A DNA stretch of 23,545 bases. Source: a virus. This document shows, piece after piece, positions 5,811 through 16,300 of the stretch (within the stretch, counting starts at the first letter, position 1; the number at the start of each line of letters is the position of its first letter). The DNA lies in the IMG/VR virus record IMGVR_UViG_3300034093_003369, positions 1 to 23,545 of that record; one strand, 5' to 3'. The notes beneath the pieces were generated by a model that did no database searches, was not told the origin of the DNA, and saw nothing but the letters and a program-made list of their open reading frames with translations. The position numbers and the translations under genes are program-made.

Positions 5811-7913
5811 ATGGCTATTAATCGTATTTCCGGTAATATTTTACAGGACAATTTAGTTCGTGGCGCCAACCTGGCCATTCAAGGCAACTTATTTTTTGTA
5901 GACGTTGTCAACACTCGCCTTGGCGTAAACACTAGTTCAACCACAGCCACATTGACCGTTGCTGGCAATGCTGCCATTTCTACAACTCTTAACGTAAGCG
6001 GAAACGCCACTGTTGGTAATTTGCAAACGTCTGGGTTATTGACTGCAACTGGTGGATTAATTGCAACTGGTAATGTCACTGGTAATGGCGTGACCCTGTC
6101 AGCCAATGCCATCTCGGCAGCATCTGGTGTACTTAACTTAGGATCCAGTGCAAACATTAAAATTACTGGCGGATCTGCAGATTATGTGCTTGCCACTGAT
6201 GGATCTGGAAATGTATCCTGGATCGCTGGCAATGCCATTGTTGGAGTATTAGGCAATGTCATTTCTATGGGAACCAACTCTCTTGGCAATCTTGTTAGTA
6301 ATGCAGTTACATTGACTACATCAACAACTGTAACTGATGGTATTACACAACTAAACACAGTACTTGGTAAACTAGTTCCGGCTAGTCCAACAAATTTTCC
6401 TGGTAGTCCAGGAACTCTAGCAATTGCTAGTGTTAGTTCATATCGCATGACTAACATTACTCAAACAGATAACACACCCGGTGCCAATAAAAACGTAGCT
6501 GCTGGAACCACAGTGTCAACTGTGCGCAGAGCCACAACATACACAACTAACACTTTTACTAACCTTGGTCCAGGTGACACTGGCACAATTACAGCGGTGC
6601 GTAACGGTGCCAACGTAGGTACAGTAACTTTGAACACTGGCGCTAGCCCAAGTGGCAACGGTACTTACGGCGGCAATCTTGTGATTACCAACAACTACGA
6701 TTATAACGTAGCCAATGCAAACATAGCCGCAGGATTTTGGTATGTGTTTACTTCTACTATTTCTGGAACTGCATCGCCTACCGGTTGGAATGAAATTTAT
6801 ATTGCTGACAGTGCTACATCAAATACATCAACTGCTGTGTGGTACTACGACAATTCAAGTCCAAGCACACCAAGTTTTAGTTCAACAACAATGGCAGTAG
6901 GCGGGTCTACTACACTGCTATACTCAAGCACGATCCCGCACTATACAAATGCCACCCAGTTTAACATTGGGACCACTGTAGCCAATGCGTCTGGTAACAT
7001 GTATCCAACCTCAAATACATTGGCATCAGGCACAGCCGCTGGTGCGTTTGCCGCACCAGCCAGCGTGAACTACAACGCAAGTAACGTGGGTAGCAACACC
7101 CTCAATTCATTTCAGTCAGCAAGTTTTACAACCACAGCCAACGTGACCACAGGGTTTGGCGCCAGCTCTACAGGGCCACAACTCAGCGTAAACAACAGTT
7201 ATTCAACAGGAACACTGACTCTAACTACAGCATTGGCTAACACAGTATTATGGAAATCAGGAACAGCCACTGCCATTGATGAAGGCAACATTGTTATAAC
7301 ATCCGTGGGCACAGGATCTGGAAATGCAGTGCGTATCATTAATCCAGGAACAGGTAATAATCCAGGATACACAGCCAATGCCACGTCATTCAACAGTCAA
7401 AGTTCAACACTACAAACTTATGATGCCACTGTGGTTGGATCAAGTAGTCAAGGCGTGTTAAAACACGATCAAACAAATTATTCAACTGGCTATTTGCCAG
7501 CTGGCCCAGATTTAAGTGCAGGACGATCGGGCACACAGTATTTTACATTTAAGTTTGTGCGAACAGACGTGAGTAAATTTGATATTACCTATGCAGGCAA
7601 CGTGGCCGGAATGTGGGTGGCACTACCTGGAAGTGTGATTGACGCTAGTTCAGGCGCCAATGGCTGGATCGATATGTCCGCGGCCTATGGCGGCGCAGGA
7701 TACCCGGGTGTTAACAGCCCAGGCAATGGGTCAGATGGTTGCAGCCTTGGTGGAGTAGTAACGCTCAACGTAAACACAGCGTCTGTTAGCAAAACATGTA
7801 CCTTTGGCACAGTGTCAAGCTCAAGCACCGCCACCAACGAAATTTACGTTAGAATTGCTCTAACGTCAGGCCAAACAGTGACTGGCCTATCACTCAAGGC
7901 AGCGAGTAACTAA
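5811..7913 (+). CDS. Tail-fibre-like protein (700 residues)
   Basis: The N-terminus MAINRISGNILQDNLVRGANLAIQ then LFFVDVVNTRLGVNTSSTTATLTVAGN (about 1-55) is the standard start of many marine T4-like fibre proteins. Next come fibre repeats (NATVGNLQTSGLLTATGGL, TGNVTGNGVTLS) and ADYVLATDGSGNVSWIAGN (about 124-142). The middle, from VTDGITQLNTVLGKLVP, is a large Thr/Ser/Asn-rich beta region without repeats. The last ~120 residues (KFDITYAGNVAGMWVALPG, GWIDMSAAYGGAGYPGVNSPGNGSDGCSLGG, then EIYVRIALTSGQTVTGLSL) resemble a C-terminal domain recurrent in these phages, a plausible receptor-binding or trimerisation head. The stop overlaps the next start (TAATG). No frameshift is visible. Fibre identity is secure; its position on the virion is not. 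Confidence 0.86.
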   Translation: MAINRISGNILQDNLVRGANLAIQGNLFFVDVVNTRLGVNTSSTTATLTVAGNAAISTTLNVSGNATVGNLQTSGLLTATGGLIATGNVTGNGVTLSANAISAASGVLNLGSSANIKITGGSADYVLATDGSGNVSWIAGNAIVGVLGNVISMGTNSLGNLVSNAVTLTTSTTVTDGITQLNTVLGKLVPASPTNFPGSPGTLAIASVSSYRMTNITQTDNTPGANKNVAAGTTVSTVRRATTYTTNTFTNLGPGDTGTITAVRNGANVGTVTLNTGASPSGNGTYGGNLVITNNYDYNVANANIAAGFWYVFTSTISGTASPTGWNEIYIADSATSNTSTAVWYYDNSSPSTPSFSSTTMAVGGSTTLLYSSTIPHYTNATQFNIGTTVANASGNMYPTSNTLASGTAAGAFAAPASVNYNASNVGSNTLNSFQSASFTTTANVTTGFGASSTGPQLSVNNSYSTGTLTLTTALANTVLWKSGTATAIDEGNIVITSVGTGSGNAVRIINPGTGNNPGYTANATSFNSQSSTLQTYDATVVGSSSQGVLKHDQTNYSTGYLPAGPDLSAGRSGTQYFTFKFVRTDVSKFDITYAGNVAGMWVALPGSVIDASSGANGWIDMSAAYGGAGYPGVNSPGNGSDGCSLGGVVTLNVNTASVSKTCTFGTVSSSSTATNEIYVRIALTSGQTVTGLSLKAASN

Positions 7914-9175
7914 TGGCCATATCAATAGCACAATATGTTGACTTGCTGTTTAAAAAGCTACAAGGGGTAGCTAAAACAGCCAACAGCACAGTCAAAGGTG
8001 CCAGCAATGAAAGTATTGCTAGTCCAGCGTTTTTACGTGGAGACATTGTATGGGTGGAATCAAACCAAATTGGAAACACTGCTCAGGCAATTGCAGGAAT
8101 TTCCACTGCCTACAGAAACGGCAGCGCAGTAGAATGTGTAGCAGATACCACAGTGCCTCCGATTGGCGGCATCCGTCCCACTTGGTTAACTAACGAAACA
8201 TATTGGATACCACAAGAATTTGGCGCCACCTGGCTGCCAAAAGTCTTTGTTGGGCCAAGTGCTGCCGCCAACATTGAAGCCACTGGTACACAGATATTTT
8301 CTGCTGGTATTGGTGGAGTTGGTGAATATTACTTTGACACACAAGCTGGAGTATTGAACTTTATCGGGGAAACCATACCCACAGTACTTACAGCAGGCAA
8401 TGTTGTTTATGTAGCGGGTTATCAATATTCAGGATTGCTTGGGACCACAACCCTGCCAGGCAATACCACAATTGGTAACTTGGTAATAGCAAATACAACA
8501 ATAACTACCAATCAAGTAACTGGTAACATTAATTTAGAACCAACTGGTAACGGAGTTGCCATTATCGATACTACAACAGGATTGGTGTTGCCAACAGGAA
8601 ATACAACCCAACGTCCAGCAAGCCCAGATCAGGGCACAATACGATTTAATACCGGGTCAACAGACGTGGAAGTTTGGGATGGCACTCAGTGGACAGGAAT
8701 TGGCGGAGCATCTGCCGCCATCACCAATCAGTACATCACCGGGGACGGAAGTAACACCGTTTTTACACTTGACCAGGATACTAGTGCCGCAGCCATTATT
8801 GTCAGCACCAACGGTGTGGTACAGTTCCCAGATGTGGCATACACAGTCACTGGCAACCTGATCACATTTGCTGAAGCACCAACCGCAACCGATGTCATTG
8901 ATGTTAGATTTACTGCAATGCTGAACACAGTCAATGCTATCACCAATGCAACTGGACAAGAGCTGACAATTACTGTGCCCGGGGTGGTAAATATCACAAA
9001 TACACACAGCCTACAGTTGCCAACATACACAGTGAGTCAGGCCACTTCATTGGGCAATACTGCAACAGGGCAGGTTATATATGTATCCAATGGTGACAGC
9101 GGTAATCCTTGCCTGGCTGTTTATTCGGGCAGCACCTGGAAAAGAGTGGTTTTAGGTGCCACTATCAGCACATAA
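7913..9175 (+). CDS. Conserved virion/fibre protein (420 residues)
   Basis: The first ~175 residues (MAISIAQYVDLLFKKLQGVAKT, VKGASNESIASPAFLRGDIVW, YWIPQEFGATWLPKVFV, TGTQIFSAGIGGVGEYYFDT, AGVLNFIGETIP) match, from memory, an N-terminal domain conserved in marine T4-like phages next to fibre genes. It is followed by GNTTIGNLVIANTTI (about 181-196), the RFNTGSTDVEVWDGTQWTG module (about 243-261), the GDGSNTVFTLDQDTSAAAIIVSTNGVVQF module (273-330), and a C-terminal TATGQVIYVSNGDSGNPCLAVYSGSTWKRV segment. Translation is probably coupled to the upstream fibre through TAATG. The N-terminal domain may be the particle anchor and the rest the exposed part; this is inference. Confidence 0.84.
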   Translation: MAISIAQYVDLLFKKLQGVAKTANSTVKGASNESIASPAFLRGDIVWVESNQIGNTAQAIAGISTAYRNGSAVECVADTTVPPIGGIRPTWLTNETYWIPQEFGATWLPKVFVGPSAAANIEATGTQIFSAGIGGVGEYYFDTQAGVLNFIGETIPTVLTAGNVVYVAGYQYSGLLGTTTLPGNTTIGNLVIANTTITTNQVTGNINLEPTGNGVAIIDTTTGLVLPTGNTTQRPASPDQGTIRFNTGSTDVEVWDGTQWTGIGGASAAITNQYITGDGSNTVFTLDQDTSAAAIIVSTNGVVQFPDVAYTVTGNLITFAEAPTATDVIDVRFTAMLNTVNAITNATGQELTITVPGVVNITNTHSLQLPTYTVSQATSLGNTATGQVIYVSNGDSGNPCLAVYSGSTWKRVVLGATIST

Positions 9176-9223
9176 TTATTTCTTTTAATTTACAATCCCA
9201 GCAGTGGAGTTTTTGCCAGACAC

Positions 9224-9231
9224 CATAAATA
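9224..9231 (+). promoter_or_regulatory. Late promoter box before the 1325-residue fibre gene
   Basis: CATAAATA followed by GGTGG lies in the 77-base gap after the previous gene, 21 bases before the ATG at 9253. GGAG at 9241-9244 serves as ribosome site. No clear terminator precedes it. Confidence 0.7.
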
Positions 9232-9252
9232 GGTGGATATGGAGAACTCATC

Positions 9253-12200
9253 ATGGCCGTGACTAGAATTAAAAATAATCAGATTACCGACGCAACCATC
9301 AATGCGGCGGCAAAGGTAACCAGCTACAGTATTACATCGGGCCTGCTGGCCAATAGTCTTACATATGGATCAGACTTAACAATTACTGGAAACTTAACAG
9401 TTAACGGTAGTTCCACAACAATCGACACAGTTGACTTGATTGTTGAAGATCCCATAATTATCCTGGCGGCAAACCAAACTGGTGCACCGTCAGTAGACAT
9501 TGGTTTTATTGGAAAACGTGGCACAAGCACCAACGTGGCGTTTGTTTGGGACGAAAGTGTTGGCGCATTTTTAACCGCCTTTACCAACACAGCGGCAACA
9601 AATACAGCCATCACAATTAGTTCGTATGCTGACTTTCAGGCAGCAAACATCACATCCAACACCAACTTGGCAGTGACAGGCACAACCAGTCTTACTGGAA
9701 ATATCACTGTTGGCAACTTGTTTGTGGGCACTAGTAAAACAATTAATGTTGGTAACAACGTCATCACCAATGTTGCAACCCCAGTTGGCAACAGCGATGC
9801 AGCCACAAAAGAATATGTTGATGGCATTGCCAGCTCAGGATTCACAATTGAAGATGATACCGCAAATACCACTGTGGTTAGTAGCGGCGACACACTAGAA
9901 TTAAGAGGCACCGCAAACGAAGTTGGTGTGTACATTACCGGCGTAGATCAAATTACTTTTGGCTTACCTGACGATGTCACAGTTACAGCAACACTCACAG
10001 CCGGTAATTTGAGCACAGGTGGTACTGCAAATGTAACCGGCAACATCACTGGTGGTAACTTGAGCACAGCCGGGCAAGTGAGTGCCACAGGCAATGTCAC
10101 AGCTGGCAACTTGATCACTGGTGGATTGATTAGTGCAACTGGTGCAATCACAGGTGGCAGCACAATATCGGCAGCTGGTAATGTTACTGCCGGTAACGTA
10201 CTGACAGGCGGATTAGTCAGCGCGACTGGCAATGTTAACGGTGGTAATTTAATCAGTGCGGCGTTGGTACAAGGCGTTACTGTCAGTGCAAGCGGCAACA
10301 TCACTGGTGGTAATTTAATATCTTCAGTTGTTACTAACTCAACTGCAATGACCATCAGCACCGCGTCTGGCAATCTTAACCTCCAACCCACTGGTAACAT
10401 TGTATTAAACAGCAAGTATATTAATGGTGTAAACCAGCCAGTGCAAGACAACGATGCGGCTTCTAAGATCTATGTGGACAACATGGTATCAACTCAGTTG
10501 GCGTATCACGAAGCTGTTTTGGCAGCCACAACAGGCACATTGGCCGCAGCCACAGGTGGTACTATTACGTACAACAACGGAACTGCTGGTGTGGGTGCTA
10601 CACTGACAGTAGCAGGCGGTACGTTCAACTTGATTGATACTGCCAACGTTCAAACTGCAGGCACACGTATTCTGGTCAAGAACCAAGCTGACGCCACACA
10701 AAACGGTGTGTATGAATACACCAGCTCAACTGTTATCACTAGAACAACAGACGCTGACACATATGGTCCTAACAGTGCAACTGACTTGAGCATTAACGAC
10801 TATTTCTTTGTGCAAAGCGGAGATGTCAATAAAGGTTCTGCATATATTGTTGATGCACCGTCAGGCGTTATTACTTTTGGTACTAGTAACATTGAGTTTG
10901 CTCAATTCTCAAGCTCACAGACCTACACAGCCAACACCAGTGCTGGTCTAGTATTAAACAGCACTGTATTCAGTGCCAAGGTAGACAACAATACCACAGC
11001 ATTTGACGGTGGTGGCAACATCAGCATCAAAGTTGGTGCAAACTTGACAACACCAAACATTGGTGCGGCAACTGGTACAAGTCTAAGTGTCACAGGCAAC
11101 GTAGATGGTGGTAACTTAAATACCGGTGCTCAAGTAGTGGCAACTGGTAATATCACTGGTGGTAACTTGATCACTGCTGGTTTGGCTACTGTAACTGGTA
11201 ATGTTAATACCAGTGCAGGTGTACTGGCAACTGGCAACGTAACAGGTGGTAATGTCAACACAGCTGGATTGATTACTGCAACTGGCAACATCACTGGTGG
11301 CAATTTGATCACAGGTGGATTGATTACTGCTACTGGCACTATTACTTCTACTGCCAATATTGCAGGTGGCAACTTAACTACTGGTGCTCAGGTATCGGCA
11401 GGTGGCAACATCACTGGTGGTAACTTAATTACTGTTGGACTAACCACAGTAACTGGTAACATCACTGGTGGCAATTTGATCACAGGTGGATTGATTACTG
11501 CTACTGGCAACGTAGATGGTGGTAATGTCAACGCAGCCGGTAACGTCACTGGTGGCAACATTACCACAGCTGGACAAGCCAATCTAGGCAACATTCGTAT
11601 CAGTGGCGACACTATTACTGGTACAAATGGTCGTGTAAACATTAATTCGGCAGCAGCTGACGTTGACTTTTCAGTCAGTGGCACAGCAGCCAATGTGTTC
11701 TACATAGATGCCGGGACAAATAGTGCTAGTTTTGGTAATGCCACTCAGATAACTAACGCAATTGCATCGTTCCAGACCACAACTTCTATTAAAGTTCCAG
11801 TGGGCACCACTGGACAACGTCCAGGCGCTGGTGTTACTGGTATGGTACGTTTCAACACCAGCGTCAACAACTTGGAATTCTACGATGCCAACAGCTGGCA
11901 AACTGCAGGTAGCCAGTTCACTGTTATCACAGCTAATACGCAATCTGGTGACGGAGTGCAGACAGCATTTACTTTGCCGGCAGCAAGTACCACAGCTGGC
12001 ACCATTGTTGCTATCAACGGTGTGGTACAGATTCCGGTAACTGCGTACTCGGTGGCCAATACCACATGTACATTTACTGAAGCACCAGTCAGCACCGACG
12101 TCATTGATTTCCGTGTGTTGGCAACAACATCAACTGTGACTGGCTTGTCTAGTTCCAGCGGTGCAATTGTAGAATTGAATCCAACTCTAATAGATGTTGA

Positions 12201-13230
12201 TCTTACTGGTAATATAATTCCAACTTCAAATGTTGCATACAATTTAGGTAATACAACAAATAGATTTAATGACTTGTATTTGTCAGGGTCAAGCTTGTAT
12301 CTAGGCAATGTTATTATGAAGACTGCAACTGGTAACACAATTGCATTCTTCCAACCAGATGGAACAACACCAGCTACTATTGCGGCATCCAGTGTAGACA
12401 CTACACAGATTGCCAGCGGCACATCGGGTGTAGCTGTTGTTTCGTCAGGTGGCAACATTCGTGCCAACGTTGCTGGCACAACTGTACAAACTATCAGTGC
12501 AGGATTGGTGGCAATTACAGGCGACTTGAGTGTGACCGGCAATGCAACACTGAGTGGTAACATCCTAGGCGACAGAGTACAAAACGGTACAACCAGTTTT
12601 GACATTCAAACACCGAACGGAAATGCCAACATCACAGTGGGCGGTACTAGCAATGTGGCTGTATTTGCTACAACTGGTGCTTTTGTAACTGGTGTACTAA
12701 GTGCAAGTGGCAACGTAACTGGTGGCAACTTGAGTGTTAGCACAGGAACCATCACTGGTGGCAACATTGTCAATGCCAACGGCAACGGCATTGGTAACAT
12801 TGGTAGTTCCAGTGTTTACTTCAACACTGTGTTTGCCAAAGCAACAAGTGCACAATACGCTGACTTGGCAGAGAAATATGTTGCTGACGCAGAGTACGCA
12901 CCAGGAACAGTGTTGGCATTTGGTGGTGACCAGGAAGTTACGCTAGCAACAGACGCTGGGTCAACTCGTGTGGCAGGTGTTGTTAGTACAAACCCAAGTT
13001 ACATCATGAACGCTGGGCTAACTGGCGAACATGTGGCAATGGTGGCACTACAAGGTCGTGTACCATGTCGAGTAGTTGGCGCAGTTGCCAAAGGTGACTT
13101 GATGGTGGCTGCCGGTAACGGTGCTGCCAAAGCTGATAACACGGCACGTGCAGGTACTATCATTGGCAAGGCCCTGGAAAACTTTGATGGTGCAGAAGGC
13201 ACAATTGAAGTTGTAATTGGTCGAAACTAA
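9253..13230 (+). CDS. Large modular tail fibre with C-terminal AEKY-type domain (1325 residues)
   Basis: Modules in order: anchor-like MAVTRIKNNQITDATI; TGNLTVNGSSTTIDTVDLIVEDPIIILAANQTG (45-77); DAATKEYVD (182-190); GNITGGN-type repeats (about 250-385); DAASKIYVDN (about 399-408); a collar-like module with AGTRILVKNQADATQNGVYEYTS (about 420-556); a second repeat block (about 610-790); FNTSVNNLEFYDANSW and GDGVQTAFTLPAAS (about 866-966); NVAYNLGNTTNRFNDLYLSGSSLYLGNV (about 990-1017); and a C-terminal domain from FNTVFAKATSAQYADLAEKY to IEVVIGRN (about 1185-1325). That last domain recurs in phage fibres and may relate to the G2 intramolecular-chaperone group, though I cannot see catalytic residues well enough to claim cleavage. 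Its paralogue ends the gene at 19382. A double hairpin follows the stop. Confidence 0.88.
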   Translation: MAVTRIKNNQITDATINAAAKVTSYSITSGLLANSLTYGSDLTITGNLTVNGSSTTIDTVDLIVEDPIIILAANQTGAPSVDIGFIGKRGTSTNVAFVWDESVGAFLTAFTNTAATNTAITISSYADFQAANITSNTNLAVTGTTSLTGNITVGNLFVGTSKTINVGNNVITNVATPVGNSDAATKEYVDGIASSGFTIEDDTANTTVVSSGDTLELRGTANEVGVYITGVDQITFGLPDDVTVTATLTAGNLSTGGTANVTGNITGGNLSTAGQVSATGNVTAGNLITGGLISATGAITGGSTISAAGNVTAGNVLTGGLVSATGNVNGGNLISAALVQGVTVSASGNITGGNLISSVVTNSTAMTISTASGNLNLQPTGNIVLNSKYINGVNQPVQDNDAASKIYVDNMVSTQLAYHEAVLAATTGTLAAATGGTITYNNGTAGVGATLTVAGGTFNLIDTANVQTAGTRILVKNQADATQNGVYEYTSSTVITRTTDADTYGPNSATDLSINDYFFVQSGDVNKGSAYIVDAPSGVITFGTSNIEFAQFSSSQTYTANTSAGLVLNSTVFSAKVDNNTTAFDGGGNISIKVGANLTTPNIGAATGTSLSVTGNVDGGNLNTGAQVVATGNITGGNLITAGLATVTGNVNTSAGVLATGNVTGGNVNTAGLITATGNITGGNLITGGLITATGTITSTANIAGGNLTTGAQVSAGGNITGGNLITVGLTTVTGNITGGNLITGGLITATGNVDGGNVNAAGNVTGGNITTAGQANLGNIRISGDTITGTNGRVNINSAAADVDFSVSGTAANVFYIDAGTNSASFGNATQITNAIASFQTTTSIKVPVGTTGQRPGAGVTGMVRFNTSVNNLEFYDANSWQTAGSQFTVITANTQSGDGVQTAFTLPAASTTAGTIVAINGVVQIPVTAYSVANTTCTFTEAPVSTDVIDFRVLATTSTVTGLSSSSGAIVELNPTLIDVDLTGNIIPTSNVAYNLGNTTNRFNDLYLSGSSLYLGNVIMKTATGNTIAFFQPDGTTPATIAASSVDTTQIASGTSGVAVVSSGGNIRANVAGTTVQTISAGLVAITGDLSVTGNATLSGNILGDRVQNGTTSFDIQTPNGNANITVGGTSNVAVFATTGAFVTGVLSASGNVTGGNLSVSTGTITGGNIVNANGNGIGNIGSSSVYFNTVFAKATSAQYADLAEKYVADAEYAPGTVLAFGGDQEVTLATDAGSTRVAGVVSTNPSYIMNAGLTGEHVAMVALQGRVPCRVVGAVAKGDLMVAAGNGAAKADNTARAGTIIGKALENFDGAEGTIEVVIGRN
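10000..11620 (+). repeat. Two GNITGGN-type repeat blocks within the 1325-residue fibre
   Basis: Degenerate repeats of about 36 bases encode variants of TGN-[I/V]-T-GGN-L-[I/S/N]-T-x-G. One block spans about 10000-10400 and the second about 11080-11620, separated by the collar-like module. The periodic Gly-Asn turns suggest a beta-helical or triple-beta shaft. The DNA copies differ mostly at third codon positions. Confidence 0.75.
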
Positions 13231-13233
13231 ACA

Positions 13234-13262
13234 ATTTGATAAGGGCTTGTCCCTTATCAAAT
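13234..13262 (+). other. Strong hairpin without T tract after fibre gene
   Basis: ATTTGATAAGGG (13234-13245) pairs perfectly over 12 bp with CCCTTATCAAAT (13251-13262) around a CTTGT loop. It begins three bases after the stop codon and has no T run behind it. It stands 6 bases ahead of a proper terminator, so it may protect or process the 3' end of the transcript. Confidence 0.8.
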
Positions 13263-13268
13263 AATTAC

Positions 13269-13296
13269 AAACAGGACTCTTAGTAGTCCTGTTTTT
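13269..13296 (+). terminator. Rho-independent terminator after the 1325-residue fibre gene
   Basis: AAACAGGACT (13269-13278) pairs over 10 bp with AGTCCTGTTT (13285-13294), loop CTTAGT, and the 3' arm runs into TTTTT (13292-13296). The late box for the next gene starts 4 bases later. Confidence 0.9.
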
Positions 13297-13299
13297 CTG

Positions 13300-13307
13300 A
13301 CTAAATA
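13300..13307 (+). promoter_or_regulatory. Late promoter box before the 2004-residue fibre gene
   Basis: ACTAAATA matches the last six bases of the T4-type late box. The ATG at 13328 is 20 bases downstream with AAGG as ribosome site. The same variant ACTAAATA occurs at 19353, with nearly the same spacing. Confidence 0.6.
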
Positions 13308-13327
13308 TACAATAAGGCAAAAATACC

Positions 13328-16300
13328 ATGGGTTTAACTAGGATATCGGCACAACAAATTTCAAACATTGATTACAAGCAATCAGTGCGTGTGGTCACTG
13401 TGAGCAATATTACGTTAAGTGGCGGCGCCCCGGCCACAGTTGACGGAGTTAGTCTTGTTGCTGGCGACAGAATATTGGTTACTGGGCAGTCAACCAGCAG
13501 TCAAAATGGGTTATATTCCGTCACAGTTTTGGGTGTGGGTAGTAACGGCACCTGGGCTAGAACCGGCGACGGCAATGAAACTGGAGAAATTGACAGCGGC
13601 ATGATTGTCATGGTCACTGAAGGCACAACCTATGCTGATACTCAATGGAAACTCACAACAAATGATCCTATAACAATTGGTACAACTGGGTTGACGTTTA
13701 CGCAGAATTATTCTGCCAACTCTATTTCCTCGGGCACCAGCAATGTAGTTGTGTCTAGTAATGCCAATGTGTCAGTTGCTGTGGCCGGCAGCAATGTTGC
13801 GGTATTTGCATCAACTGGGGAATATGTCACGGGCATACTAAGTGCAACCGGCAACATCACAGGTGGTAATTTAATCACCGCAGGACTAACCACAGTAACT
13901 GGTAACGTTAATACAAGTGCAGGTGTATTGGCCACAGGTAACTTAACTGGTGGCAACGTCAACACTGCTGGATTAATTTCAGCAGCTGGTAACATCACCG
14001 GTGGCAATTTAATATCTGCCGCATTGGTACAAGGCGCCACATTAAGTGCAACAGGTAACATCACCGGTGGTAACTTAAACACTGGCGGTTTAGTTTCAGT
14101 TACAGGCAACATCACTGGTGGTAATTTACTAACCAGTGGCAACATTGTTGATACAAATGCATTGTCAATTATCACAGGTTCAAGTGGTAATATCAGTTTG
14201 GCTCCTAATGGCACCAATGTATTAGTTGCTACTACCACAGGTGCCAACATCACTGGCACACTCAATGCCACTGGCAACGCCAACGTGGGCAACTTGGGTG
14301 CCGCAACTGTGACGGCTACTACACTAACAGGCACATTATCAACTGCGGCACAAACAAACATAACTTCAGTGGGCACTCTGGGTAGTTTGGCTGTTACAGG
14401 TAACATCACTTCAGGTAACCTAAGTGGCACAAATATTGTGGGCACATTGACCACAGCGGCACAAACCAATATCACAAGTGTGGGCACTTTGGGATCATTG
14501 GCAGTAACTGGCAACATCACTTCAGGTAACTTGAGTGCTACAAACCACACAGGAACCACTGTAAGTGTCACAGGTAATATCACAGGTGGTAACCTAAGTG
14601 GCACAAATATTGTGGGCACATTGACCACTGCCGCTCAAACTAATATCACAAGTGTGGGTACTTTGAGTGCATTATCAGTGACTGGTAACATCACTGGCGG
14701 CAATTTAAGCACAGCTGGTAACGTAACTGGCAGCTATATTTTAGGTAACGGTGCATTTTTATCTGGTGTTATTACCAGTGTAGCAAATATCAACAACGGT
14801 ACCAGCAATGTTACTGTAGTAAGCTCAGGTGGCAACGTCACTGTTGGAGTTGGTGGAACATCAAACGTGGCAGTATTTGCCACAACAGGTGAATATGTAA
14901 CTGGTGTTGTAAGTGCTAGTGGTAACGTAACTGGCGGCAACATTACCACTGGTGGATTGGTAACTGCTACAGGTAATGTTAATACAAGTGCAGGTGTGTT
15001 GGCTACAGGCAACATCACAGGTGGTAACTTACTAACGGGTGGCTTAGTCTCAGCTACGGGTAATATCACTGGTGGCAATCTATCAGGTACCAGTATTGTG
15101 GGTACGTTGACCACAGCCGCACAAACCAATATCACAAGTGTGGGCACTTTGGGTAGTTTGGCAGTCACAGGTAATATCACAGGTGGTAATTTAAACACAG
15201 GTGCTCAAGTAGTGGCAACTGGCAACGTCACAGGTGGCAATTTAGTAACTGCTGGACTAATTTCAGCAACTGGTAACGTAAGTGGTGGAAATTTAAATGT
15301 CACAGGTAATATTGTTGACACTGGAGCATTGACAATCATCACTGGTGCAAGTGGCAATGTTAATCTAGCACCCAATGGCACAAACGTCGTAGTTGTGACC
15401 ACAACTGGTGCTAATATTACAGGTACTCTCAATGCCACTGGTAATGCCAATGTGGGCAATCTAGGTGCCGCAACAGTGGTGGCAACTACGCTAACTGGTA
15501 CATTATCAACTGCCGCACAAACAAATATTACTAGCGTGGGTACACTGGGTAGTTTGGCAGTTACTGGCAACATCACAGGTGCTAATATAATTGCCACACT
15601 CAATGGAAGTGGCGCCAATGTTACTAGCATCAGTGCCACAAACATCAGTTCAGGCACACTGGCACAAGCAAGATTGGCAAACTCAGCAGTGACACTAGGC
15701 TCAACAGCACTCACACTTGGTGCAACGGTGACCACAGTGGCTGGCTTGACCAGTGTGACATCAACTACATTCGTTGGTGCATTAACTGGGGCAGCCACCA
15801 CAGCAGCCACAGTGACCACTGCGGCACAACCTAATATTACGTCAGTTGGTACATTGACAAGTGTTTCTTCTTCAGGCAATGTCACAGGTGGTAATTTAAT
15901 CACAACTGGACTTGCTAGTGTTGGCACAACACTAGACGTAACCGGCAACGCCAACGTGGGTAACCTAGGAACGGCAGGTCAGATCACAGCCACAGGTAAC
16001 ATTACTGGTGGTAATTTATTAATTAATACTAATGCTGTTATCACAGGTAACTTGACAGTTCAAGGTAATACCACAACTATTAATTCTAATACAATTACCA
16101 CCAACGATTTGAACATCACTGTTGGTAACAATCAAAATACAGGTACGGCACTAAACAATGCCGGTATTGATGTTGGTAACAATAACCTTGCCACCTGGAG
16201 ATTCAATAACGCAACCACGTCATGGCAGAGCAACATTGCTGTGATGCCAACAGCCAATGGTACATTGGCACTGGGAGGCACAAGCAATTATTGGGGTGCA

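Noticed and set aside
8983-8991. Further TAAATA matches inside genes (for example GGTAAATA near 8986 and TTAAATA near 19229)
   Set aside because: They lie in the middle or just before the end of coding regions with no start codon and ribosome site at the usual distance.
9176-9252. Terminator in the gap before the 1325-residue fibre gene (CCAGCAGTGG then TTTTT)
   Set aside because: The stem is only three pairs (CCA/TGG) and would not be stable enough; reported only as unstructured gap with a late box.
11880-12605. A 241-codon minus-strand open frame in the 1325-residue fibre gene
   Set aside because: It lies fully within a well-supported fibre gene, shows no recognisable domain and no promoter or ribosome site; low stop frequency follows from the codon use of the fibre.
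12800-13230. A confident self-cleaving peptidase call for the AEKY-type C-terminal domain
   Set aside because: The domain only loosely resembles the G2 or S74 intramolecular chaperones and I could not identify catalytic residues from the sequence.
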